Source of the DNA: Akkermansiaceae bacterium
Lineage (GTDB): Bacteria > Verrucomicrobiota > Verrucomicrobiia > Verrucomicrobiales > Akkermansiaceae
DNA length: 64,000 bases
NCBI GenBank assembly: GCA_028822935.1
Contig: JAPKCM010000004.1
Coordinates: 1 to 64,000 of the forward strand
Direction of reading: 5' to 3'
The notes beneath the pieces are model-generated. The model was not told the origin of the DNA. It saw only the letters and a program-made list of their open reading frames with translations, and did no database searches. Position 1 is the stretch's first letter. Every line of letters starts with the position of its first letter. Shown here piece after piece: positions 1 to 8,003 of the stretch. The position numbers and the translations under genes were made by a program.

Positions 1-293
1 ACCCAGGCCATCGCGGTATAGACTTCACTACCGTCTCCACCGCCCAAGCCGAGCTGGGTTCCAGTGAGGCCAGTTTGGATGTAGCCATCATTCGCTCCGG
101 TGCGGTTTCCCTGCCAAGCGTTTCCTGATACGCCAGCGGCGAAGGTGCCTCCACCTACCACAGTTCCGTCTCCACCGGTTCCGCTATTGGCCGCGGTGTT
201 GTCATCAAAGGTATAGTGAACGAGGAGTGCGGCGTTTGCTATTGAGGCCCCCAAAAGAGGCGCTGCCGCTAATATAATTAGTCTATTTTTCAT
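1..293 (-). CDS. Secreted LamG/concanavalin-like domain protein, N-terminal part (runs off the left edge)
   Basis: The reverse strand opens with ATG at 291-293 and stays open to the window edge, giving about 97 residues. It starts with a signal peptide (MKNRLIILAAAPLLGASIANA). After it comes LLVHYTFDDNTAANSG, the usual opening of the LamG/laminin-G jellyroll domain of verrucomicrobial and planctomycete surface proteins, followed by Gly/Thr-rich strands (GTVVGGGTF, GYIQTGLTGTQ). The C-terminus is outside the window, so a PEP-CTERM sorting tail can only be guessed. The role is probably binding of polysaccharide or matrix outside the cytoplasm; this is inference from the fold. Confidence 0.7.
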   Translation of the reverse strand, partial: MKNRLIILAAAPLLGASIANAALLVHYTFDDNTAANSGTGGDGTVVGGGTFAAGVSGNAWQGNRTGANDGYIQTGLTGTQLGLGGGDGSEVYTAMAW

Positions 294-506
294 AATTCTT
301 CGGTTTGCATGTGAATCGTCAAAACCGCTTATAACTTAAGCGATCTGCTCCTTCTAAGTAAACAGTGGATCAGTTGCAACTCAAAAGTTGAGGAAAATTA
401 ACAGGGAAATTAGCAAAGATTAACAATAACCCCTTAGATGATAGGAGGGCGGGGCGGTTTTAGAATTCTAGCACATAAATTTTAGAGTTACAGAGGCGGG
501 GGGGGG

Positions 507-745
507 CTAGTCTGGTTTTACAACAAACTGACTATAAGTGAAAAAAACCACCGCCTCTGCGTGGAAGATCGCAAAGTAATTCACAACATAAATAAAGGCG
601 GTTTTGGCCAGGCTGAGATCGGGCAATCGACCGTGAGTAAGGAACTTTCGCGAAACAAGGGTAAGAGAGGATATCGATCCAAGCAGCCTGATGATCTGGC
701 CAAGGAGAGACAGGAGCTTAAAAGGGCACTCCCGACATCACCCCG
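507..745 (+). pseudogene. IS30-type transposase N-terminal remnant
   Basis: The frame reads LCVEDRKVIHNINKGG, then AEIGQSTVSKELSRN and GKRGYRSKQPDDLAKERQ. This matches the N-terminal helix-turn-helix and the following RGYRxxQAxxLAxxR stretch of IS30-family transposases. A few residues are missing inside the helix-turn-helix (after QAE), there is no good start codon, and similarity stops near 740. The DDE catalytic domain is absent. A 9-bp inverted repeat, CAGAGGCGG (491-499) and CCGCCTCTG (551-559), lies at the front but overlaps the coding remnant, so it is not a clear element end. This is a dead fragment. Confidence 0.6.
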
Positions 746-748
746 TAA

Positions 749-883
749 ACCGGAGAGAAAAACGCCCTCACTCATATCACCTATGATGGAGTCAACCAAG
801 TCGCCCTCACCTGGCGATCGCTCCCCGGCGTCCCCGTAAATCAGCAACCCTTCTTCCTGAGAATCATCGAAGTCGCTCGTTAG
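749..883 (+). pseudogene. C-terminal tail fragment of a secreted verrucomicrobial protein
   Basis: The frame ending at the TAG at 881-883 reads HITYDGVNQVALTWRSLPG and then QPFFLRIIEVAR. This resembles the last domain of many verrucomicrobial secreted proteins, where a 'VTLSWSS.PG..Y' strand is followed by a terminal '(Q/K)FYRV' strand; a complete example is encoded at 1326-2711. Here the middle of the domain is missing and there is no upstream gene body, because an in-frame stop lies at 746. It joins the IS30 remnant directly, as expected after nested deletions. Confidence 0.45.
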
Positions 884-904
884 CCCCAATCGGGATGAAC
901 TAAT

Positions 905-965
905 GTAGCCCCGAGGCAAAGCGACGCCCTGGGTTTTCCGTCCCCACATCCAATGTAGCCCACCG
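905..965. repeat. REP-like imperfect palindrome
   Basis: The sequence TGTAGCCCCGAGGCAAAG followed by CGACGCCCTGGG can fold: CCCCGAGGC pairs imperfectly with GCCCTGGG. It starts with the tetranucleotide GTAG, typical of REP sequences moved by REP-associated tyrosine transposases. A second TGTAGCCC lies at 953-960. Between 884 and 1061 there is nothing coding that I can support. Confidence 0.35.
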
Positions 966-1061
966 TCAACACTCCGCCGCAGCCCTCTCCTTAGCCCCGC
1001 CGCACCAAACCCCCATGATTTGCGTGTTAGATTTCCTGATTTATGGAATAATCGTATTCTG

Positions 1062-1265
1062 ATGGCCTTCCGCTTGCTAATCCTCCTCTTTGGCTCCCTG
1101 TCCGCTCCCCTCTCAACAACCAGCGTGGATTTCAAAAAGGAAGTCGCTCCCTTCTTTGCGGACAACTGCCTCAAATGCCTCAAATGCCACGGCGCTACAA
1201 AACAGCCCCCCTTTCGAGCCCCTCCGCTCCGGCCCAAAGGCGGCTTCAAGGCCCTCCCGCTATAA
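1062..1265 (+). pseudogene. Truncated planctomycete-type cytochrome c (PSCyt1) gene
   Basis: From ATG 1062 the frame has a signal peptide (MAFRLLILLFGSLSAPLS), then VDFKKEVAPFFADNC and KCHGATKQ. This is the start of the planctomycete/verrucomicrobial cytochrome c domain (VDFxxEVxPIxxxxCxxCHG) found in large DUF1549/DUF1553 or membrane-bound-dehydrogenase proteins. After KCHGATKQ the sequence runs into the dispersed hairpin repeat, which supplies the peptide KGGFKALP and the stop. A 9-bp tandem duplication (TGCCTCAAA twice) turns NCLKCHG into NCLKCLKCHG. Only about 47 residues of a protein normally several hundred residues long remain. Confidence 0.6.
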
Positions 1266-1283
1266 GAAAATTCCTAGCAGTCA
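1221..1283 (+). repeat. Dispersed hairpin repeat, copy A
   Basis: This is copy A of a four-copy family with the consensus blocks CTCCGGTCCAAGGGC, GGCTTCAAG, GCCCTCCCGCCAAAAG and AAATTCCTAGCAGTC. AGGGC and GCCCT form a stem around the middle block; in this copy the first arm is AAAGGC, so the stem is weaker. The copy ends the truncated cytochrome gene. Confidence 0.75.
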
Positions 1284-1325
1284 GTTCAAGGTTACCAATC
1301 TCACCTGCTCGATTGAGCCCGAAAA

Positions 1326-2711
1326 CTACTCCGTCAACTGCTTCACGCGGTAAAATGTCTTTTTGGCTTCATCTGCAGGAGTGGTGAAGCTCGTTGTATC
1401 ACCTTCTGAATCGATATCGTCATCTAGTTCAAGCCACGATTTCAAATCAATTGAAGAATCTATGGCGTAGCGAGCACCCTCAACGGACGACCACGACAAG
1501 GTAACCGTCCCGCCAGCATTGCGTTCGACCGAGAAAATCTCGAAGCCCTCTTGAACGTTCGCAGCTCCAGTATTGATCAGCCTCAAGTTATCGAGATAGA
1601 GGTTCACCGGTGTCCCCCAAGGCTGGCTACTGTTATGAATAACCGTAATTATGGGAAGAAAATCCCATTCCACCAGTCCAAGATTGATGACGCGCGTTCT
1701 GACGTTCCCATCACGGGCCCACGACTCAGTCACACCCATTCCCGGTCCACCTGGATTGAGTGTTTCTTGAAACCAGTTCACCGTCGCCCCTTCAGTCTCT
1801 ACAATCCAATCCCACGCGAGAGAATACTGTAACCGCTCCTCCTGAGGCAGCTGAAGGATTCCCTCTAATGCTGGATAAGAATCCAACTGGATTGAGAAGT
1901 CCTGCTGGTAACCGCCAGAGGTGTCCGAGAGGACAAACTTCGCACTCCCTGAACCCTCGGTAATATACAACGCATTCGCATTAATGGTGGGAGCATCAAT
2001 CACCCGCGGTCCCTTTTGCTGCAACGAATCGAGCCCCTCCTCAAACGAATCGAGCACCGTCACTTCTGTCACTCCGCCTTCAGGCTTCGTGTCCAGAAGA
2101 CGAATGTTGTCGACATAAATATCCATTGGAAGAGTAGAGTTCCCATTGAAAATGAATCGCATAAACGTTTGATCACCATTGTCGCCCTCAAGAGCCAATA
2201 AGAATCCTTCCGGCAATCCGGCACCAAGATCGTAAGTCATCGTCACCGCTTGATTCCCTCCTCCCCATTCTATTTGAATGCCAGTATGATACCCTCCAAT
2301 ATTGAGTGGATTGTTCGACCAGCCAGCGTCAGACTCCAACTTGTCCCAGGTGATATCGTAGAGCAGGTAGTAGCGCCCTAATTCTGATGAATCTTCCAAT
2401 TCTTCAACAACGCCCTCGAGGATCGCCGTCGATTCTGGCGAGAGCAAAACACTGAAGTCGTCCTTCCAGCCACTGACCGCCTCAAAACTCACTTTCAGTG
2501 CTTTTTCACCGTCAGTGATTTGATCATAATCATTGATCTCAGACTGCGCAAAGGCCGTGATCCTACGGTCATCTTCTGCAGCAATATGGTAAACATTCTC
2601 AATGTTTTCTTCGAACGACTCCAAAAGTGTCACTGTTTCAGCTCCGGCAATTCCTGTCATAGCCAATCCCGCCACAACAAATCCTATCTTACCGATCATC
2701 GCATTATTCAT
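1326..2711 (-). CDS. Secreted protein with two related jellyroll-like domains
   Basis: The 461-residue product has a signal peptide (MNNAMIGKIGFVVAGLAMTGIAGA). It holds two related units of about 190 residues, each beginning VTLLESFEE or VTVLDSFEE, with matched later strands such as SFEAVSGWKDDFSVLL and FVLSDTSGGYQQDFSIQL. This resembles carbohydrate-binding jellyroll modules. Residues 395-461 form the verrucomicrobial C-terminal domain (VTLSWSSVEGARYAIDSS ... TFYRVKQL). No catalytic residues are recognisable. The likely role is binding a polysaccharide outside the cytoplasm, which is inferred. It stands alone, and the nearest genes are separated by more than 180 bases. Confidence 0.7.
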   Translation of the reverse strand: MNNAMIGKIGFVVAGLAMTGIAGAETVTLLESFEENIENVYHIAAEDDRRITAFAQSEINDYDQITDGEKALKVSFEAVSGWKDDFSVLLSPESTAILEGVVEELEDSSELGRYYLLYDITWDKLESDAGWSNNPLNIGGYHTGIQIEWGGGNQAVTMTYDLGAGLPEGFLLALEGDNGDQTFMRFIFNGNSTLPMDIYVDNIRLLDTKPEGGVTEVTVLDSFEEGLDSLQQKGPRVIDAPTINANALYITEGSGSAKFVLSDTSGGYQQDFSIQLDSYPALEGILQLPQEERLQYSLAWDWIVETEGATVNWFQETLNPGGPGMGVTESWARDGNVRTRVINLGLVEWDFLPIITVIHNSSQPWGTPVNLYLDNLRLINTGAANVQEGFEIFSVERNAGGTVTLSWSSVEGARYAIDSSIDLKSWLELDDDIDSEGDTTSFTTPADEAKKTFYRVKQLTE

Positions 2712-2896
2712 TGCTTATACGCTAACAAACTGTTAATGAATAGTCAATAGGAAATCTATTACAATTAGCGCAACCAGATCTCAAAGAAAACCTGCTCAGG
2801 ACCGTCCGGGTGGTGTGTCGGCCGTGTGCCTTTTAAATCTCTTCGGAGATCCTCCAGCCTTTCGCTTTTCTAGACCAACCTTGGTCAAACTAAAAT

Positions 2897-4189
2897 CTAG
2901 TCTCCGAAGCAATAGAGGCTCTTGGTCGTGCGCAGGTAAAGTTTGTCATCGAGGGGTATCGGCGTCGCGACAATCCCTCCTTCAAACGTCGCACTGTGGA
3001 GCAATTTGAATCCTTCGGGTCCAATCTTGCCGCAAAAGAGAGTTCCATCCTCTCGTCCACAGTAGAGAAGATTCCCCGCTAGCACGGGCGAGGAATAAAA
3101 ATTCTTGCTCGAGCGGGGAAGCTTCTCTGTCCAAATGTCCTTACCCGTTTTGAGGTCGAGGCAATGGATCACTCCACGGTCGGTGAGAAGATAGAGACGC
3201 CCCTTGTCCGCGACCGGAGAAGGACAATCCGCTCCGATCCCATTCCTCTCCCAAAGACGATGCGTCGCGGTAATATCGCCTTTGCCACCAAGCTTGACTC
3301 CAGCTAAAAATTTCGTGCGACCGTAGGGCACCGCAGCAATGCCATCACTCAGTGCCGGTGAAGCAATCACTCGCCACATCGCCTTGTCATTGGGATTGAA
3401 TCCGCCACAACTCCACACGGGCTTGCCGGAATTGGCATCGTGAGCGGTGAGATGGTCTGCTCCCCAGGTCACCAGAACCTGACGACCATCTTGATCGATA
3501 AGCTGGGGCGTGGTGTAGGCTTGATCGGTTTCTGTCTGGGTCTTGTAATTGCGATCTGATTTCCAGGCGATATTGCCTGTCTTTTTGTCGCAAGCTACCA
3601 GATAGGAACTCCCCTCGTGCAACACCGCGACCACAACATACTTCTCTGTCAGGACCGGTGAGGAACCCAAAGGCCACCACAAAGTGTCTTTCCCATACTT
3701 TTCCTGAAGATTGATCTCCCATTGTTTTTCCCCGGCGTGAGTGAACGAAGCCAGGCGACCGCTTTGGAAATAGGAAAAAATATGCGTTCCATCGCCCACC
3801 GGAGATGGATTGCTGGTACTTCCGTTGCGGTGCTCCCGCTGTCCCTTGCCCTCCGGTCCCAGAGTCTTGCGCCAAAGCTCCTTTCCCTTGAGGTTTAGAC
3901 AAACCACTCCGTCCTTCCCTTCGATCGGGCTCGTCATGAAAAGTCGATCACCGGAGATGGTGGGAGTGGAAGTCCCCTTGCCCGGTAGCTCGTATTTCCA
4001 AAGCACATTCTCCTTCTCGCCAAATTTGGTTGGGTAATCACCCGAAGGAGCAACTCCATTTCCCTGGGGGCCACGCCACTGGGGCCAGTCATCCGCCTGC
4101 GCATAGGGTAGGACAGAGGCCAGAAGAAGCGGGACGTTAACCAACTTCGGAGAAACGATCAGATGACGGAAAAAGGGGCGGAGTTTCAT
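2897..4189 (-). CDS. Secreted PQQ-like beta-propeller protein
   Basis: The start is taken at ATG 4187-4189 because it puts a signal peptide (KLVNVPLLLASVLPYAQA) at the N-terminus; the open frame extends to 4381 without such a feature. The 430-residue product begins with DDWPQWRGPQGNGV, the opening of the verrucomicrobial/planctomycete outer-membrane-biogenesis (BamB-like) PQQ propellers. It then has about eight blades marked by SxPxxxGDRLF, CLNLKGKELW, DKKTGNIAWKSD and LDLKTGKDIW. The quinoprotein dehydrogenase active-site residues are not apparent, so a scaffold or binding role is more likely than an enzyme. The gene appears monocistronic. Confidence 0.85.
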   Translation of the reverse strand: MKLRPFFRHLIVSPKLVNVPLLLASVLPYAQADDWPQWRGPQGNGVAPSGDYPTKFGEKENVLWKYELPGKGTSTPTISGDRLFMTSPIEGKDGVVCLNLKGKELWRKTLGPEGKGQREHRNGSTSNPSPVGDGTHIFSYFQSGRLASFTHAGEKQWEINLQEKYGKDTLWWPLGSSPVLTEKYVVVAVLHEGSSYLVACDKKTGNIAWKSDRNYKTQTETDQAYTTPQLIDQDGRQVLVTWGADHLTAHDANSGKPVWSCGGFNPNDKAMWRVIASPALSDGIAAVPYGRTKFLAGVKLGGKGDITATHRLWERNGIGADCPSPVADKGRLYLLTDRGVIHCLDLKTGKDIWTEKLPRSSKNFYSSPVLAGNLLYCGREDGTLFCGKIGPEGFKLLHSATFEGGIVATPIPLDDKLYLRTTKSLYCFGD

Positions 4190-4387
4190 AGTGGTGAAAA
4201 ATGCCAAATCAGACCGGACACTGCAAGCTCGACCTCGGGAATCCGGGATTTCGGAACGATCTTTCCATTTCGACAAAGGGACGATAATCGAGAGCTGACA
4301 ACGGCCCCCTTGGATCATCTGGTCGATATATCCTGAAAGCCCCCGGAATCGAAGCGCTTCTTCGTTTCCCAATTCCATCAAGCTCCC

Positions 4388-4507
4388 TTATCTAAAGGGA
4401 ACACCTTGCCTTTTAGTCCATCGTGCTAACAATGTGCTACCATTCAGTGAAAGTCCGTGACGTTCCGGATTGTCCTTTGAGGGATTTGAAGATCAAACGC
4501 CCCCGCA
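4388..4507. repeat. Left copy of a long inverted repeat flanking 4.4-11.1 kb
   Basis: About 115 bases here match the reverse complement of 10881-11063, with a few substitutions. Shared blocks include TCTAAAGGGAA (CCTAAAGGGAA), TCCATCGTGCTAACAATGTG, GTGACGTTCCGGATTGTCC and TTTGAGGGATTTGAAGA. The unit contains a GTGCTA-ACAAT-GTGCTA direct repeat. It lies in a 670-base gap (4190-4859) in which I see no gene. The rest of the gap is A/T-rich without a clear terminator. Confidence 0.75.
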
Positions 4508-4859
4508 GTCCCCGCAGAAAAGCCGATTAATTTTTTTCAACACCCTATTATATATAGACCAACCCACCGAAAAAACCGCACCCCACCGGTGGCGTGTCTC
4601 CCCTTTTACAGAGATCCACCGAAGGCGATTCACCCCTCCCCTTTCCTGATTGGGTGATACTGCTTACGGGGGATCGGCAACTCAAAAATCTAAGTAACAC
4701 AAAGCCGGCCTCTAGCGCGCATGAAGAACTAAGCCGTCTCTTAGTCGCTGCATTATAAACGACTACTCGGATTGTAATGTCTCGCGGCAGGTTACTTCGA
4801 CATAATCACACACATCTATGAAATACTCTAAGCTCTCTAACAAATCCTTTACCGCAACA

Positions 4860-5198
4860 ATGAAACACCTACTCCTGATGGCTTTCGCTATCCTAACGAT
4901 TGGCTGTGGTGAGAAGAAGTCAGAAGACGTTAATCTAGACGAATTGGGAGTCAGAGAGGGTGTCGCTTATCTCAAAAACTCGGATAGTCCTTATACAGGA
5001 AAAGTTTTTGAGTTTCACGACAACGGGCAGAAAAAGTCAGAAATCACCTTGAAAGACGGCAAGGAGGATGGACTCTCGGTAACTTGGCACGAAAACGGGC
5101 AAAAAGAGTCAGAATATAACTACAAAGACGGTAAGTTTGATGGCCCCTTCCGGTCCAAGGGCGGCTTCAAGGCCCTCCCGCCAAAAGCAAATTCCTAG
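4860..5198 (+). CDS. MORN-repeat lipoprotein, C-terminally truncated
   Basis: The start is taken at ATG 4860 (MKHLLLMAFAILTIGCG), which gives a lipoprotein signal with the lipobox LTIGC; an upstream in-frame ATG at 4818 would bury it. After the Cys come two MORN/YwqK-type repeats: YTGKVFEFHDNGQKKSEITL-KDGKEDG and SVTWHENGQKESEYNYKDGKFDG. Such proteins normally carry several more repeats. Here the gene is cut after KFDGP by copy B of the dispersed repeat, which adds FRSKGGFKALPPKANS and the stop. It is probably a decayed outer-membrane lipoprotein. Whether the short form is made is unknown. Confidence 0.6.
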   Translation: MKHLLLMAFAILTIGCGEKKSEDVNLDELGVREGVAYLKNSDSPYTGKVFEFHDNGQKKSEITLKDGKEDGLSVTWHENGQKESEYNYKDGKFDGPFRSKGGFKALPPKANS

Positions 5199-5199
5199 C
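5143..5199 (+). repeat. Dispersed hairpin repeat, copy B
   Basis: The copy reads CCCCTTCCGGTCCAAGGGC, GGCTTCAAG, GCCCTCCCGCCAAAAG, then CAAATTCCTAGCA. AGGGC and GCCCT pair around GGCTTCAAG. It replaces the 3' end of the MORN lipoprotein gene and provides its stop codon. Confidence 0.8.
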
Positions 5200-5280
5200 A
5201 TTACAAAAATTAAGTAAAATTGTAATGGGATTGGAGTCTTTTTTTTAATAATATATAGCCTCGGATAATTAAGATAAATT

Positions 5281-5898
5281 ATGAACGCTTTATGGGATTT
5301 TTATATAAGCTACGAACCTGCGATGCGGACTTTCGTAGGGCTTGGTGCCGTTTCCAGTTTAGTTCTGTTCATTCAAATGATTGTCATCCTGCTTGGCGGT
5401 TCGGACTTGGATTTTGATCTTGGTGAGGTTGGCGAAGGTGGTGCGACCGGAATCTTTTCGATTCGCAGTATCGGTTCCTTTTTCACAGGTTTCGGGTGGA
5501 CCGGAGCAATGTTTCTGCAGAACGGTCACTCCGTTGGAGTTGCCACTCTTGCAGCTACCTTGGTCGGCTCTTTAATACTTGCAGGGTTCCTAGGCCTAAT
5601 GAGTTGGCTACATAACTTTAAATCAGATGGAACCGTGAATTATAAGAACGCGGTCGGCAATGTTGGCAGCGTTTATATCCCCATTCCTCCAAAGAGAAAA
5701 GGAATGGGGCAGATTCAAGTCGAGGTTCAGGGGCGGCTTTCTGTGGTCAATGCTGTCAGTGACAGCGAAGAGAAGATTGAGAATCGAACTGCGGTCAGGG
5801 TCGACAGTCTCGTGGACTCGAGGACGTTGCTCGTTGTAACTTTAGAGGAAGAAGCTTTGAAGGAGAAAAAAATAAGTCCCACCGAACTACAAGAATAA
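5281..5898 (+). CDS. NfeD-like membrane protein, flotillin partner
   Basis: The 205-residue protein has membrane segments near residues 16-40 (VGLGAVSSLVLFIQMIVILLG) and 85-110 (ATLAATLVGSLILAGFLGLM), with a weaker one between. A soluble C-terminal part (about 118-205) has alternating strands (GSVYIPIPPKRKGMGQIQVE, VRVDSLVDSRTLLVVTLE) consistent with the OB-like domain of NfeD/YuaF proteins. It lies 34 bases before a flotillin gene on the same strand, the classical yuaF-floT arrangement. NfeD proteins help flotillin-rich membrane domains; the assignment rests on topology plus that neighbour. Confidence 0.75.
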   Translation: MNALWDFYISYEPAMRTFVGLGAVSSLVLFIQMIVILLGGSDLDFDLGEVGEGGATGIFSIRSIGSFFTGFGWTGAMFLQNGHSVGVATLAATLVGSLILAGFLGLMSWLHNFKSDGTVNYKNAVGNVGSVYIPIPPKRKGMGQIQVEVQGRLSVVNAVSDSEEKIENRTAVRVDSLVDSRTLLVVTLEEEALKEKKISPTELQE

Positions 5899-5932
5899 AA
5901 CAAAAAAACTAACACCTAAAAAAAATAGAAAA

Positions 5933-7363
5933 ATGGATTTAACACTAATATTAGTAATTTCAGTAATTGTCATCGGACTCGGGACGATAATATTTTTCTT
6001 TTCGCGATACCAGAAGTGTCCCTCGGACAGAATTTTGGTCATTTACGGAAAGACAGGAGGGGAGGGAAGATCTTCGAATTGCATGCACGGTGGTGCTGCC
6101 TTTGTGTGGCCGGTCATTCAGGCGTTCGAGTATCTGGACTTAACCCCTATGTCGATCGAGATCCCTCTGGAGGGAGCTCTTTCGAAGCAGAACATCAGGG
6201 TTAATACACCCTCAACCTTCACGGTAGGTATTTCCACTGAAGCTGGAGTGATGAGCAACGCGGCCGAGCGTCTACTAGGACAAAATCTTTCGCAGATTAG
6301 CAACCTTGCCAAGGAAATCATCTACGGACAGATGCGTGTGGTAATTGCGACGATGGACATTGAGGCAATCAACGCGGACCGCGATGTCTTGATTGAAAAA
6401 ATCAGAGACGGTGTTGAGGTCGAGTTGACGAAGGTCGGCCTGAAGCTGATTAATGTGAATATTCAGGACATCACGGATGAGTCGGGATACATTGAGGCTT
6501 TGGGTAAAGAAGCTTCTTCCAGGGCTATTAACGATGCGAAAGTTCAGGTCGCGCAGCGAGAGAGAGACGGAAACATTGGTCAAGCTGATGCGCAGAGAGA
6601 CCAAAGAATTCAGGTTTCTGCAGCGCAAGCGCAGGCCGTTGAAGGGGAAAACCTTGCAAAAGTAAAAGTAGCCGAGTCTGACGCGGCAAGGCGAGAGAAG
6701 GAGGCTGAGGCCGAAAGACTCGCTTCTGCAGCAGAGAAAGTGAAGCAGGCTCAGGCGCTCGAGGAAGCTTATACTTCAGAGCAAAAAGCAGAGGTGGAGC
6801 GTGCGGAAAGGGACAAGTCAACCCAATACGCTGACGTGGTTGTGCCGGCCGAAATTGAGAAGCAAAAGATTGAAACGCTCGCCGAAGCAGACGCGGAAAA
6901 AACTCGTAGACTTAAGAAGGGTGAAGCTGATGGCATTCAATCAGTGATGGAAGCTGAGGCCAAGGGCATTCTAGCAACTCTCCAGAGTAAGGCGCAGGGA
7001 TTTAGTGACATTGTCAAGGCTGCAGGAGGAGCCGCAGATGATGCTACTTTGCTTCTTGTTACAGAGCAGTTGCCGGCACTTGTTGAAGAACAGGTCAAGG
7101 CAATCTCTAACTTGAAGATTGATTCGGTCACGGTCTGGGACTCGGGAAAGGGTGAAGGGGGGAAGACTGACACTGCCAACTTCGTGTCCGGCCTTGTGGG
7201 TGCGCTTCCTCCATTACACGCATTGACCAAGAACGTTGGAATTGAATTACCTGAGTTTCTTGGGAAGTTAAGTGATAATCCGGTAGGGGCGGCTAAAATA
7301 ATTGAGAAGGCAAAAGCAAAGACAGTGGATCATGCGCCTGAAGTTCCAGGAGCTGAAGCTTAA
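5933..7363 (+). CDS. floT: Flotillin (SPFH-domain membrane scaffold)
   Basis: The 476-residue product has an N-terminal membrane anchor (ILVISVIVIGLGTIIFFFS) and an SPFH/band-7 domain at about residues 25-200 (FVWPVIQAFEYLDLTPMSIE, VGLKLINVNIQDITD). A long Ala/Glu/Lys coiled coil follows (about 200-360; AERLASAAEKVKQAQALEE). The Gly/Ala-rich tail (GILATLQSKAQGF) has a C-terminal oligomerisation region. This is the size and order of bacterial FloT/YuaG. Flotillins gather in ordered membrane patches and organise membrane protein complexes. It follows the NfeD-like gene by 34 bases and is closed by a strong terminator at 7393-7426, so the two genes probably form one transcript. Confidence 0.9.
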   Translation: MDLTLILVISVIVIGLGTIIFFFSRYQKCPSDRILVIYGKTGGEGRSSNCMHGGAAFVWPVIQAFEYLDLTPMSIEIPLEGALSKQNIRVNTPSTFTVGISTEAGVMSNAAERLLGQNLSQISNLAKEIIYGQMRVVIATMDIEAINADRDVLIEKIRDGVEVELTKVGLKLINVNIQDITDESGYIEALGKEASSRAINDAKVQVAQRERDGNIGQADAQRDQRIQVSAAQAQAVEGENLAKVKVAESDAARREKEAEAERLASAAEKVKQAQALEEAYTSEQKAEVERAERDKSTQYADVVVPAEIEKQKIETLAEADAEKTRRLKKGEADGIQSVMEAEAKGILATLQSKAQGFSDIVKAAGGAADDATLLLVTEQLPALVEEQVKAISNLKIDSVTVWDSGKGEGGKTDTANFVSGLVGALPPLHALTKNVGIELPEFLGKLSDNPVGAAKIIEKAKAKTVDHAPEVPGAEA

Positions 7364-7392
7364 ACATAACAATTAATTATTTAATTAATGAT

Positions 7393-7426
7393 AAGTGGCG
7401 GCCCTTGCGGGCTGCCACTTTTTTAT
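7393..7426 (+). terminator. Intrinsic terminator after the flotillin gene
   Basis: AAGTGGCGGCCC (7393-7404) pairs with GGGCTGCCACTT (7409-7420) around the loop TTGC with one mismatch, followed by a T run. It lies 30 bases after the flotillin stop. Confidence 0.9.
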
Positions 7427-7437
7427 TATAGATTCAG

Positions 7438-7918
7438 TTATTTTGCAACGAGCTTTAAAAAGCTTTTCTTAGCCTCTTCCGATACAATTAAAAAGAAAGT
7501 GTCTCCAACTTCAATCATATCTGTTACCCTCGGCAACTTTTGCGTGGATACCCTTAATAACGGCTACAAAAATAGAGCCTGGAGGGAGGGAGATTTCACC
7601 AACGGTCTTGCCTGCCACTTTGGACTTTTCTCTGATTGTTGTTTCGATTATTTCACCTGCTGGAATTTTCTTCACAATGTGATATTTGTCTGAAGTGATG
7701 AAGCGCATCAATTCCCGTCTCACCACTTCTCTAGGACTAATCACTTCCTTGATTCCGAGTTGGCTCTTTGCTTGGTTCACTGCATTTGCATAATCTGTTC
7801 TGTGGATGAGAGGAATGCAGCTCTTCGTTCCAAGGTTCTTTGCTTGGAGGCAAGTCATTACGTTATCTTCATCACTGTGTGTTGTTGCTACAAAGAAATC
7901 TGCTATTCCTATCTGTTC
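7438..7918 (-). pseudogene. trkA-like potassium regulator, truncated and frameshifted
   Basis: The reverse strand encodes DFFVATTHSDEDNVMTCLQA, NLGTKSCIPLIHRTDYANAV and a TrkA-C domain (VAGKTVGEISLPPGSIFVAV). This is the second half of a TrkA-type NAD-binding regulator of potassium uptake. Near 7515-7525 the frame shifts by one base: the long frame ends at HAKVAEGNRYD, while the neighbouring frame continues DMIEVGDTFFLIVSEEAKKS to its own stop at 7438. The upstream part ends near 7918, where repeat copy C begins, so at least the first half of the gene is missing. It is non-functional unless the frameshift is a sequencing error, and it is truncated in any case. Confidence 0.75.
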
Positions 7919-7928
7919 TTCCCGCCAA

Positions 7929-8003
7929 CCCCCTCCCCCCTTTGCTCCGGTCCAAGGGCAGATTCAAGGCCCTCCCGCCAAAAGAAAATTCCTAGCAGTC
8001 AGT
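7929..8003 (+). repeat. Dispersed hairpin repeat, copy C
   Basis: The copy contains TTTGCTCCGGTCCAAGGGC, AGATTCAAG, GCCCTCCCGCCAAAAG and AAAATTCCTAGCAGTCAGT. The AGGGC/GCCCT stem is kept while the loop block differs (AGATTCAAG for GGCTTCAAG). It begins where trkA is cut off and ends immediately before the ATG of the next gene. Confidence 0.8.

Noticed and set aside
4818-4859. Upstream ATG as the start of the MORN lipoprotein
   Set aside because: It would put 14 polar residues before the lipobox signal peptide that begins at 4860.
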